This document shows positions 1 to 7,474 of a stretch of DNA of 9,303 nucleotides, piece after piece (the first letter of the stretch is position 1; the number at the start of each line of letters is the position of its first letter). The position numbers and the translations under genes were made by a program. The DNA is from Deltaproteobacteria bacterium. Lineage in GTDB: Bacteria > Myxococcota > B64-G9. Under the pieces are notes generated by a model. It was not told where the DNA came from, ran no database searches, and saw only the letters and a list, made by a program, of their open reading frames with translations. The stretch spans positions 1-9,303 of the forward strand of contig JAUVAM010000079.1 of NCBI GenBank assembly GCA_030591745.1. The letters run 5' to 3'.

Positions 1-5
1 AGGTC

Positions 6-2009
6 ATGACGGTTCGAATCGGCGTTTACGTTTGTCATTGCGGCTCCAATATCGCCGGCAAGGTCGATGTCAAGGCCGTGGCTGAGTTCGCCAAGTCTCT
101 GCCCGGCGTGGCCATTTCGCGTGACTACATCTTCATGTGCTCAGAGCCGGGTCAGGAACTGATCCAAAACGACATCCGTGAGCATCAATTGAATCGCATC
201 GTGGTGGCCTCTTGCTCGCCGCTGATGCATGAAGGCACCTTCCGTAAGGCATGCTCGCGGGCGGGTCTGAACCATTACCTGATGCAGATGGCGAATTTGC
301 GCGAGCAATGTTCTTGGGTCACCGAGGACAAGGTGGAGGCCACGGAAAAAGCCAAGGCTTTGGTGGCCGGCGCGGTGGGCAAAAGTCGCTTCTTGAAGCC
401 GTTGAACGAGCGTGAGGTTTCGGTCAACCATGATGTGCTGGTGGTGGGCGGAGGCATCGCCGGCATCCAGGCCGCCATGCAATGCGCCGACGCAGGGCAT
501 AAGGTGGTCCTGGTTGAGCGCAAGCAGTCCATCGGTGGCCACATGGCCATGTTGGACAAGACTTTTCCGACCCTGGACTGCTCGGCTTGTATTCTGACGC
601 CCAAGATGGTCAGCGTGGGGCAGCACCCCAATATCACTTTGATGACCAACAGCGAAGTCATCGACGTGGGTGGCTACATCGGCAACCTGAAGGTACAGGT
701 ACGTCGTCACGCCAACTACGTGGATCACGACAAGTGCAACGGTTGCGGCCTTTGTCAGGAGAAATGCCCCAGTCGGGTAGATGACGAATTTGAACAAGGC
801 CGTGGCAAGCGACGCGCCATCTATACGCTCTTCCCCCAGGCGGTGCCCAACAAGCCCGTCATCGACGCCGAGAACTGTCTCTATTTCAAGAAGGGCAAGT
901 GTCGCATCTGCGAGAAGGTCTGCAAGATGGACGCCATCGACTTCGAGCAAAAAGAACGCATCGATGAAATTGAAGTCGGTGCGGTCATCTTAGCCACCGG
1001 CCATGAGATGTTCGACGCCAAGGCCATGCCGCGATACGGATACGGTAAGTACCCGGATGTATACTCGGCGCTGGATTTCGAGCGCATGGTCAACGCCGGC
1101 GGTTTTAGCCAGGGCGTGATCAAATGCGCCGATGGTCGCAAGCCGAAGCGGGTGGGCATCATCCACTGCGTGGGTTCCCGGGACAAGAAGCACCTGCCCC
1201 ACTGTTCCCAGGTTTGTTGCATGTACTCTTTGAAGTTCGCTCATCTGGTCAAAGAGCACACGGATGCCGAAGTCTACAATTTCTACATCGACATGCGCGC
1301 CGTGGGGAAAAACTACGAGGACTTCTATCATCGCCTGTTGGAAGAAGGCGTGCGTTTCGTGCGCGGCAAGGTGGCCGAGGTAAGCGATCAGGCGAGACAT
1401 CCCAGCGAAGAAGGCAAGCTGGTGGTGCAGGTCGAAGACACCCTGGCTGGCGTTGTGCGCCGCATTCCCTTTGACATGGTCATGCTGTCCAACGGGCTGG
1501 CCTCGCGAAAAGACGCGGACGAAGTGGGACGCCTTTTCGGCGTGTCCCGCAACTCAGGCGGCTTTTTCATTGAGCAGCACCCCAAGCTCAACCCGGTGGG
1601 CACGCCCAATCACTCCGTCTTCATCGCGGGCACTTGCGCCGGTCCCAAGGACATCCCCCACACCGTGGTCCAGGCCTCCGCGGCCGCGGCCGGTGCCATG
1701 ACCGCCCTGGCCCAGGGCCGGGTGCTCTTAGAGTCCATCGCCGCCACGGTGCGCGAAGAGCTATGCTCGGGCTGCCGCACTTGCATGAATGTTTGTCCTT
1801 ACGACGCGGTGAAATTTGATGAAGAACAAGGTCGCGCCTCGGTGGACGAGACCATGTGTCGCGGCTGCGGCACCTGCGTGGCCTCTTGCCCTTCGGGCGC
1901 CATCGAGAGCCGCCACTTCACCGACGCTCAAATCGAAGGCGAAATCGAAGGCCTGCTTTTGTCCATGAACAACTGGGAAGTGGATGACATGGACGGCGCA
2001 GGACGCTGA
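6..2009 (+). CDS. hdrA: HdrA-type heterodisulfide reductase subunit A (FAD/Fe-S electron bifurcation subunit)
   Basis: This 667-residue cytoplasmic flavo-iron-sulfur protein matches the full domain order of HdrA. Seen: an N-terminal Cys-rich domain opening with VCHCGSNIAG (C10, C12, later C45, C70); an FAD-binding Rossmann motif GGGIAG at 148-153; the HdrA signature TLDCSACILTPKM at about 189-201; an inserted ferredoxin domain (C244/247/250/254 and C291/299/302/306); the CVGSRD...HCSQVCCMYS block at 388-407; and a C-terminal two-cluster ferredoxin domain (C587/590/593/597 and C618/621/624/628). In methanogens HdrA bifurcates electrons between ferredoxin and the HdrBC heterodisulfide site; bacterial versions serve varied redox partners, so the substrate here is unknown. 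The start matches the usual family N-terminus. The ATG sits in ATGA, and the TGA at 7-9 could end an upstream gene, which would suggest coupling inside an hdr operon. HdrB, HdrC and MvhD partners are not in view. QmoA-like proteins are related, but the length and C-terminal ferredoxin favour HdrA. Confidence 0.93.
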   Translation: MTVRIGVYVCHCGSNIAGKVDVKAVAEFAKSLPGVAISRDYIFMCSEPGQELIQNDIREHQLNRIVVASCSPLMHEGTFRKACSRAGLNHYLMQMANLREQCSWVTEDKVEATEKAKALVAGAVGKSRFLKPLNEREVSVNHDVLVVGGGIAGIQAAMQCADAGHKVVLVERKQSIGGHMAMLDKTFPTLDCSACILTPKMVSVGQHPNITLMTNSEVIDVGGYIGNLKVQVRRHANYVDHDKCNGCGLCQEKCPSRVDDEFEQGRGKRRAIYTLFPQAVPNKPVIDAENCLYFKKGKCRICEKVCKMDAIDFEQKERIDEIEVGAVILATGHEMFDAKAMPRYGYGKYPDVYSALDFERMVNAGGFSQGVIKCADGRKPKRVGIIHCVGSRDKKHLPHCSQVCCMYSLKFAHLVKEHTDAEVYNFYIDMRAVGKNYEDFYHRLLEEGVRFVRGKVAEVSDQARHPSEEGKLVVQVEDTLAGVVRRIPFDMVMLSNGLASRKDADEVGRLFGVSRNSGGFFIEQHPKLNPVGTPNHSVFIAGTCAGPKDIPHTVVQASAAAAGAMTALAQGRVLLESIAATVREELCSGCRTCMNVCPYDAVKFDEEQGRASVDETMCRGCGTCVASCPSGAIESRHFTDAQIEGEIEGLLLSMNNWEVDDMDGAGR

Positions 2010-2030
2010 GGAAGGCATAAACGATTCGCC

Positions 2031-2096
2031 ATGGCTGGCAAGGGCCCCTCTGACTGTGTTAGAAACAGTCTAGCGGGAGGGACTGAGAGGGCCTGA
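2031..2096 (+). CDS. Possible 21-codon leader ORF coupled to the amylase gene
   Basis: A short open frame begins ATGGCTGGCAAG and ends with TGA at 2094-2096, overlapping the amylase ATG by one base (TGATG). The peptide starts MAGKGPSDC and has no recognisable homology. A purine-rich GAGGAAGG lies at 2008-2015, but about 15 bases upstream of the ATG, which is farther than a good ribosome binding site. The ORF reads through both arms of the inverted repeats in this gap, so its translation could open the structure around the amylase ribosome binding site. An open frame this short can easily occur by chance; the stop-start overlap is the main reason to list it. Confidence 0.17.
   Translation: MAGKGPSDCVRNSLAGGTERA
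2035..2065 (+). promoter_or_regulatory. Weak sigma70-like promoter candidate before the amylase gene
   Basis: CTGGCA (2035-2040, 4 of 6 to TTGACA) is followed after 19 bases by TAGAAA (2060-2065, 4 of 6 to TATAAT), preceded by an extended -10 TG (TGT at 2057-2059). The spacer is longer than ideal. The -10 lies within the inner inverted repeat, so a protein bound there would block it. A transcript starting here would begin near 2072 and lack the left arm of the ribosome-site-hiding stem. Confidence 0.15.
2042..2093 (+). promoter_or_regulatory. Nested inverted repeats covering the amylase ribosome binding site
   Basis: An inner perfect 6-bp inverted repeat, GACTGT (2052-2057) and ACAGTC (2065-2070), has a 7-base loop. 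An outer pair, GGCCCCTCT (2043-2051) and AGAGGGCC (2086-2093), can form eight base pairs with one bulged C. The outer right arm contains most of the amylase Shine-Dalgarno sequence GAGAGGG (2085-2091, four bases before the ATG). In a transcript reading through from hdrA this could hide the ribosome binding site. The inner hairpin lacks a following T-run, so it is not a convincing intrinsic terminator. It could instead be an operator. The pairing was found by eye; no folding energy was calculated. Confidence 0.3.
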
Positions 2097-5000
2097 TGAG
2101 ACGCAGCGTTGGCTTGCTTTTCTGTTTGTTCTTGAGTTTGACTCTTTTAGCCTGTGGTGGCGGTTCGACCGGCATCGACGCGGGTATTGATGCAGACAGC
2201 GATGCCTCGGTGGACGATGGTGGCGATGTTGGAGCCGACCTGCTGGCAGCGCCAAGTTTGATCGGGGTTGAACCGACCCAGGGGCCGGCCGAGGGGGGTA
2301 GTCTCGTACAGGTCAGTGGAAGCAACTTCGCGGAGGGTGCAAGTTTGCGCTTCGGTGCCGTGGTGGCCGGTGACGTTCAGGTTCTATCGTCTTCGCTTAT
2401 TCAGGTGGTGAGCCCGCCAGGCTCGCCGGGGGCGGTGGCTGTTCGAGTGACCAATCCGGACGGCCAGTTTGCCGAGTTGGCCGCGGGCTTTACGTATCTC
2501 GCGGCCGTCGAAGGGGATTGCTCTCGCCGGAATAACTGTGACGTGGCCATGGCACAGTTCGTTTTCTCCACCGGCAACTCAGGCGATTCGGTGAAGCTGG
2601 CTGGTGAGTTCACCGGTTGGTTGGATGGGGCCATTCCCCTGCAGGGCGATGGGGCCGGTAATTTTTCGACTGGCGTGCGCTTGAAAGAAGGCCGCTACGA
2701 GTACAAATTTGTGGTCAATGACACCGATTGGCTCGGTGATCCGGCAGCCGGTGATCCCGAGCCTATTTTTGGCAACAGCGTGCGTCTGCACGACAATCCC
2801 TGTACCCCCAATTTGGATTTAACTCAGCCGAGCTACGGCCAAGTCTTCGCTACCGCGACGGTGGACTTTTTGGCCGGTTACACGGATGGCGAAGCTGGGG
2901 CAGGTCTGGACGAGGCCAGCCTTTGTTTGGTCGTGAACGGGCAGGCACGCAGGACTGAATTTGACCCAGTCAGCAACACCATCTCAGCGATTTTGACTGA
3001 TTTACCTGAAGGCAATCACCATTGGTGGATGAGCGCGGCGGACCTTGAGGGTCATCGCTCCGCCGAGTTGCAGGGCATGTTTACCGTCAACGCCGAAGGC
3101 CTACCGCCGGTGGCCGATGCCGGGCCCACCCAGTTCGCCGTGCCGGACCAGTGGGTGGTTTTGGATGGCACCTGGAGCCAGGATCCGGACGGCCTTGCGA
3201 TCACCGGCTACAGCTGGACCCAAGAGGCCGGCACGCCCGTCACTCTTTCGGCCCAGCCGGTCACGCCATGGGATGGATATTCTTGCGGATGGGACTGCGA
3301 TTTTGATACGGCGGGGGAGCCGCCTGCCACCCAGGCTTTGATGGGTTTTGCGCCTCCCGATCTGGGGACCTACCGTTTTTCTTTGACCGTCAGCGATGCT
3401 GACGGGTCAAGCGAGCCAGTCATGACCGAGGTTGTGGTGGTGGACCCGGGCTCGGGTGATCGGCCAAAGGCCCGCATTCAGGTCAGTCACTCCAACGACT
3501 CAGTGACCCTGGAGGCCGTGGGCAACGCCGGCGCGAGTTACACCTGGCACGCCGATGTGCGCAATCCCGCGGAAGTGCTTCCGCCGGCGTCGGGCACCAG
3601 CTTCTTGTTGCGTCCCCAGGACTTGCCGGTGGATGGTGCCTACTTCTTTTATGCCCTGCCCAGCTTGGCCGGTTCCACGGGTGAGCCGGCCAATGCCCTG
3701 GTGCACAAGCGGGCCGGCGCGGTTCATGCGGTGGACTTCGACGCGCCTCCGGATTGGCTGCCGGACGCACAGATTTACGAGATCTACGCGCGTGGTTTCG
3801 CGGACTCCGACGGCGACGGCGAAGGGGACTTCGCGGGCATGATGGACAAGCTCGACTACCTCCAGGATTTGGGGGTCAACACCCTCTGGCTCATGCCCGT
3901 CTTCGAGTCCGCCGACCACGCTCACGGTTACCATACGGTGAACTATTTTCGCGCCGAGCGAGATTACGGTTCCAACGCGGAGTTGCTGGCCTTGATTCAG
4001 GAGGCCCACGTCCGTGGCATCCGGGTGGTTTTGGATTTGGTCATCAATCATACCTCGCGTCAGCACCCCATGTTCCAGGCCGCCGTGGACGCGAATTCGC
4101 GTTTCCACGATTATTTTATCTGGTTCGCCAACCGCGCGGAGAGCGACCCCTTGATCTCCCGATACGGATTTGGGCGAGAGCTGGGTGGAAACAGGCTGAG
4201 CATCGCTTCGGGCTGGGGCGACATCCCGGATGTGAACTTGAGCAATCCCGCGGCCCGGGCCTACTTTTTTGGTGTGGCTCATTACTGGATGGATCCCAAT
4301 GGAGACGGGGATTTTTCGGATGGCGTGGACGGCTTTCGCCTGGATCACGTAACCGGCCCGGCCCACCGGGTTTGGCGTGCCTTGCGCCGGGACCTGAAGA
4401 GCCGACGACCCGATTTGCTTTTGTTGGCCGAGGTCTTCCGCGACTTCGACAACGACGGGCAGGGCTACGGCATCAAGGACTACTACAAGGGCGAGTTCGA
4501 TTTGGCTTTCACCTTTCCCTTTTACTGGTTGGCCGGCGGCATGTTCAAAAACGGCGAGTCGGTGGGCGGCATAGACTGGCTCATGCAGGCCATTTCCGAG
4601 CGCTTCGCTTCCGACGCGGTCATGTGTTTCTTCATCGAGAATCATGACGTGCCCTGGTACTCGACGATTTACGAAGAATGGGATCGTAGCGAAGACAAGC
4701 TGGTGGCGGCGAACACCCTCATGCAGACCTTGCCCAACAGCCCCCAGCTGCTTTACGGGCAGGAGCTGGGTTCAAGCACCTGGCGCGGCATGATGCCCTG
4801 GGCCAAGGACACGGAAGGCAATACCTTAAAGCAGGCCTACCGCGAGCTTATGTTGTTGCGTCGGGACCACGAGGCGCTCAGGCGCGGCGCTTATGTGCGC
4901 TTGCCTTTGTTGGGCGGGGCGGATCCAGACGTCTTTGCTTTTGCTCGTGTCGGCACAGAAGAAACCCTGGTGGTGATCATCAACGTACGCGCCTGGCAGG

Positions 5001-5158
5001 CGCTCGACGTAGGCGTGGACCTGTCGCCCTTGGGTGGTACGCCATCCGGCATTCAAGACTTACTGGGCTCGGGAACCTGGGGCGCCACGGGTGCCGCGCT
5101 GGAATCGCGGGTCTTACAGCCATACGAGCGCTGGATCGGCGTCTTGCAAGGGGGCTGA
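2096..5158 (+). CDS. Multidomain GH13 alpha-amylase-family lipoprotein
   Basis: This 1020-residue glycoside hydrolase is predicted to cleave alpha-glucosidic bonds of starch, glycogen or maltodextrin outside the inner membrane. A signal peptide ends in the lipobox LLAC (C20), followed by Gly and an Asp/Gly-rich linker (26-48), which suggests an outer-membrane lipoprotein. Next come an IPT/TIG domain (about 53-135), a CBM48-like glycogen-binding domain (about 150-232, with VKLAGEFTGW and YEYKFVVND), an Ig-like segment (236-335), a PKD-like domain (337-450) and another beta domain (453-545). The GH13 barrel runs from about 554 to 935: region VI GVNTLWLMP, region I DLVINH (647-652), region V IPDVN (710-714), region II GFRLDH with nucleophile D750, region III acid/base E779, region IV ENHD with D851. 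Calcium-type loops DSDGDGEGD (570-578) and DPNGDGDFSD (733-742) are present. A C-terminal beta domain follows. The catalytic set is intact; the exact specificity (amylase, glucosidase or neopullulanase type) cannot be read. Start: SD GAGAGGG four bases upstream. The cyclase gene follows directly. Confidence 0.92.
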   Translation: MRRSVGLLFCLFLSLTLLACGGGSTGIDAGIDADSDASVDDGGDVGADLLAAPSLIGVEPTQGPAEGGSLVQVSGSNFAEGASLRFGAVVAGDVQVLSSSLIQVVSPPGSPGAVAVRVTNPDGQFAELAAGFTYLAAVEGDCSRRNNCDVAMAQFVFSTGNSGDSVKLAGEFTGWLDGAIPLQGDGAGNFSTGVRLKEGRYEYKFVVNDTDWLGDPAAGDPEPIFGNSVRLHDNPCTPNLDLTQPSYGQVFATATVDFLAGYTDGEAGAGLDEASLCLVVNGQARRTEFDPVSNTISAILTDLPEGNHHWWMSAADLEGHRSAELQGMFTVNAEGLPPVADAGPTQFAVPDQWVVLDGTWSQDPDGLAITGYSWTQEAGTPVTLSAQPVTPWDGYSCGWDCDFDTAGEPPATQALMGFAPPDLGTYRFSLTVSDADGSSEPVMTEVVVVDPGSGDRPKARIQVSHSNDSVTLEAVGNAGASYTWHADVRNPAEVLPPASGTSFLLRPQDLPVDGAYFFYALPSLAGSTGEPANALVHKRAGAVHAVDFDAPPDWLPDAQIYEIYARGFADSDGDGEGDFAGMMDKLDYLQDLGVNTLWLMPVFESADHAHGYHTVNYFRAERDYGSNAELLALIQEAHVRGIRVVLDLVINHTSRQHPMFQAAVDANSRFHDYFIWFANRAESDPLISRYGFGRELGGNRLSIASGWGDIPDVNLSNPAARAYFFGVAHYWMDPNGDGDFSDGVDGFRLDHVTGPAHRVWRALRRDLKSRRPDLLLLAEVFRDFDNDGQGYGIKDYYKGEFDLAFTFPFYWLAGGMFKNGESVGGIDWLMQAISERFASDAVMCFFIENHDVPWYSTIYEEWDRSEDKLVAANTLMQTLPNSPQLLYGQELGSSTWRGMMPWAKDTEGNTLKQAYRELMLLRRDHEALRRGAYVRLPLLGGADPDVFAFARVGTEETLVVIINVRAWQALDVGVDLSPLGGTPSGIQDLLGSGTWGATGAALESRVLQPYERWIGVLQGG
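5148..5154 (+). promoter_or_regulatory. Ribosome binding site that fixes the cyclase GTG start
   Basis: AAGGGGG lies inside the last codons of the amylase gene, five bases before GTG at 5160. The amylase TGA (5156-5158) and this GTG are separated by one base. This placement, and the loss of sense in the frame further upstream, argue against a start inside the amylase gene at 5034. Confidence 0.7.
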
Positions 5159-5159
5159 G

Positions 5160-7346
5160 GTGGCCGCGGGCAAGAGGCGAATCGGCACACGGCGCAAGGT
5201 CATCGAGGGTCTGGGCATTGGTCTGGCCTCCGCCTTGTTGGTGCTGGGTTTTTGGGTCTTGGGGGCTTTCGAACCCCTGGACTTGATGGCCATCGACGCC
5301 ATGCAGCGTGCCCAGGCAGCTCCCGGTCAGGTCGATTCGGACATCGTGCTGCTGGCCATCGACGATTCCAGTCTTGCGTATTTTAAAGACAAGCTGGCTC
5401 TTTCTTACCCATGGCCTCGGGATGCCTACGCCCACATTCTGCGTTTCTTGGATAAGGCGGGCGTTCGGGGCGTCTTTTTTGACTTGCAGATGCGGGATCC
5501 TTCCGATGACCGGGAGGAGGTCTATGGCGATGAAGCGGACATGGAGTTCGTCGAGATGGTGGAGCGCATGGACAGCGTGGTCTTGGGCGCCACCCTGCGT
5601 CCCCCTGAGCCTGGGGGCAGCCTGAAGAGTGAGGCTGTTCGGCAAGGCATGGCGCTGGATTTGGATCTGGCCGATCGACCCGTGGCCGAGTTCGCTCAGG
5701 TGGGCGTGTTGGCTCCGCGCATCGCCGCGGCCCGTGCTCGTTTTGGATTCGTCAACGCCCTGCCCGACGGCGACGGGATCATCCGGCGTACGCAGCTTGT
5801 GGCCCGGGTCGGCGATCGCCTGGTGCCCTCTCTGGCGTTGGCCGGTTTGCTCAAGGATCGGGTTTTGAGGCCCCATCCCGGTGGTTTCATGCTGGGGGAA
5901 AAACTCATCCGTACCGATGGGGCGGGTCGGGGCTGGATCCGATACCGGGGGCCCGGTGGTGTGGATTCGCAGGGGCGAGGGCGCACCTTTCGTTACGTGC
6001 CCATCGCCAATGTTTTGGTTTCGGCGATCAACATGAAGCATGGCCTGGATCCGGAGGTGGATCCCAGCAGTCTCAGGGGCAAGTGGATCGTCATCGGCTC
6101 CTCTTCCGATATGTTGATGGACCTCAAGGCCACGCCCTTTTCTCCCGATGGCAGCTATCCCGGCATGGAGATTCACGCCAGCATCCTGGATAATCTTTTG
6201 CGTGGTGACTTCCTTTGGCGCCTGTCGGGCGTTTGGGTGGTTTTGCTGATTCTGTTGGTCAGTATGCTCGTGGGCTTTGCAGGGCGCATGAGTTTTGTCG
6301 GGGCCGCGGTGGTCACCGCGTTTTTGTCGCTGGGCGTTGTGGGTTTTTCCACCTTGGCCTTCTCTTTGTCGGGCCTGTGCGTCGACATGGTGACTTTGGA
6401 GATAGCGCTGCTTTTGGCTGTTTTCTCTTCCATCCTTGCCTCTTCCCTTCGGGAGCGACGCGGCAAGCAGCGCATCCGCAGCATCTTTCAGTATTATCTG
6501 GATCCCGTGGTGGTGCGATCGCTCATTGAGCGGCCCGATGGTCTTGCCCTGGGCGGCGAGCACAGGGTCTGCACCGTGTTTTTTTCCGACATCGCGGGCT
6601 TCACCACCATTTCCGAGCAACTTTCCGCCGAGCGTTTGGTCGAGATGATGAACAAGTACTTGGGTGCCATGACGGAGATCATCTTGCGCCATGGTGGATT
6701 TCTCGACAAATACATCGGGGACGCCATCATGGCGGTCTTCGGCGCGCCGGTGAATTTGCCCAATCATGCCGAGGCGGCAGGTTTAGCGGCCCTGGAATGT
6801 CACCAGAAGCTAGAGGGGCTCTCGCTCGAGTTTGCGGCGATGGGTCTGCCCAAGTTCGGCATTCGCGTGGGCCTGAACACGGGCACCATGATCGTGGGCA
6901 ACATGGGCAGCGAACAACGCATGAATTACACGGCCATGGGCGACGCGGTGAACCTGGGCTCCCGTTTGGAGGGCGCCAACAAGAGCTACGGCACTGTGTC
7001 TTTGGTGGGGTCTGAAACCTATCGGCTTGCCGGCGACCAACTCTTGTTCAGGGAATTGGACTTACTCAGGGTCAAGGGCAAGCAAGATCCGGTCTGCATA
7101 TACGAACTCGTGGGTTTGTCGGCCAAGGCCACCATGCAAACCCACGATCGTTTGGAGCTTTTCGCCCGCGGGCTTAGAGTCTACCGGGAGCGGACCTTTG
7201 ACCTGGCCGAGGAACTTTTCGCCCAACTTCACGAGATGTGGCCTGAAGATGGACCCACTCAAGCCTACCTGGATCGCTGTCGGCGTTATGTTGAAGAAAG
7301 TCCGCCAGATGACTGGGATGGGGTCTTTACGATGAAGGTCAAGTAG
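5160..7346 (+). CDS. CHASE2-domain class III adenylate cyclase (membrane sensor)
   Basis: The protein (728 residues from the GTG) makes cAMP from ATP in response to an unknown extracytoplasmic cue. Seen: TM1 at about 15-35; a periplasmic CHASE2 domain at about 38-353, beginning DIVLLAIDDSSLAYF and ending YPGMEIHASILDNLL; three further TM helices (about 356-374, 378-401, 411-429); then a cyclase domain at about 463-651. The catalytic set is complete: metal-binding D477 (FFSDIAGF) and D521 (DKYIGD), substrate residues K517 and T591 (NYTAMGD), and transition-state residues N598 and R602 (VNLGSRLE). The Lys/Thr pair is typical of class IIIb, ATP-using enzymes rather than guanylate cyclases. A TPR-like helical tail (about 658-728) ends with the DDWDGVF motif common in this group. 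It contains no HAMP domain. The GTG start, one base past the amylase stop, keeps TM1; an upstream ATG at 5034 would add about 42 residues encoded inside the amylase gene and is unlikely. Co-transcription with the amylase is very likely. Confidence 0.94.
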   Translation: MAAGKRRIGTRRKVIEGLGIGLASALLVLGFWVLGAFEPLDLMAIDAMQRAQAAPGQVDSDIVLLAIDDSSLAYFKDKLALSYPWPRDAYAHILRFLDKAGVRGVFFDLQMRDPSDDREEVYGDEADMEFVEMVERMDSVVLGATLRPPEPGGSLKSEAVRQGMALDLDLADRPVAEFAQVGVLAPRIAAARARFGFVNALPDGDGIIRRTQLVARVGDRLVPSLALAGLLKDRVLRPHPGGFMLGEKLIRTDGAGRGWIRYRGPGGVDSQGRGRTFRYVPIANVLVSAINMKHGLDPEVDPSSLRGKWIVIGSSSDMLMDLKATPFSPDGSYPGMEIHASILDNLLRGDFLWRLSGVWVVLLILLVSMLVGFAGRMSFVGAAVVTAFLSLGVVGFSTLAFSLSGLCVDMVTLEIALLLAVFSSILASSLRERRGKQRIRSIFQYYLDPVVVRSLIERPDGLALGGEHRVCTVFFSDIAGFTTISEQLSAERLVEMMNKYLGAMTEIILRHGGFLDKYIGDAIMAVFGAPVNLPNHAEAAGLAALECHQKLEGLSLEFAAMGLPKFGIRVGLNTGTMIVGNMGSEQRMNYTAMGDAVNLGSRLEGANKSYGTVSLVGSETYRLAGDQLLFRELDLLRVKGKQDPVCIYELVGLSAKATMQTHDRLELFARGLRVYRERTFDLAEELFAQLHEMWPEDGPTQAYLDRCRRYVEESPPDDWDGVFTMKVK

Positions 7347-7356
7347 ACTCCGTCTC

Positions 7357-7386
7357 CTGCCAATCCAATGCCAGCTGTGTTATGCT
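7357..7386 (+). promoter_or_regulatory. Sigma70-like promoter candidate for the SH3b/M48-like gene
   Basis: CTGCCA (7357-7362, 4 of 6 to TTGACA) is separated by 18 bases from TATGCT (7381-7386, 4 of 6 to TATAAT). The latter is preceded by the extended -10 element TG (TGT at 7378-7380). This would start transcription near 7393, about 80 bases before the gene start. The 128-base gap after the cyclase stop makes an independent promoter plausible. No convincing terminator for the cyclase transcript is visible here. Confidence 0.27.
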
Positions 7387-7462
7387 TCGAGTCCGGTGGA
7401 TTTGAAGGAAACCCGAAAAATTTCCGTCCATTGGATATGTGGTCGTTTGCGGCGGGGTGTTT

Positions 7463-7467
7463 GGAGA
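7463..7467 (+). promoter_or_regulatory. Ribosome binding site that fixes the M48-like gene start
   Basis: GGAGA lies seven bases before ATG at 7475. The ATG is immediately followed by a well-formed signal peptide. The in-frame GTG at 7439 would add 12 residues ahead of that signal peptide and has no comparable site at good spacing. Confidence 0.7.
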
Positions 7468-7474
7468 ATATGTC

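Noticed and set aside
2052..2070. The inner hairpin as an intrinsic terminator for hdrA.
   Set aside because: The stem is only six base pairs and is followed by TAGCGGG rather than a T-run.
3500..4645. A 381-codon open frame on the minus strand opposite the GH13 catalytic domain.
   Set aside because: It is a shadow of the amylase reading frame; the translation shows no domain and the plus strand encodes all GH13 motifs.
5034..5159. Upstream extension of the cyclase to ATG at 5034.
   Set aside because: It lies fully inside the amylase C-terminal domain coding region, adds a segment with no similarity to the family, and a good ribosome binding site supports the GTG at 5160.
4980..6767. A 595-codon open frame on the minus strand opposite the cyclase and the end of the amylase.
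   Set aside because: It lies antisense to a gene with a complete catalytic set, its translation is rich in His, Gln and Arg without any recognisable domain, and it has no good start context. Long antisense frames are expected in GC-rich coding sequence.
7363..7436. An 8-bp inverted repeat, ATCCAATG (7363-7370) and CATTGGAT (7429-7436).
   Set aside because: The arms are 58 bases apart with no supporting inner structure and no T-run; a match of this size in a gap this long can occur by chance.
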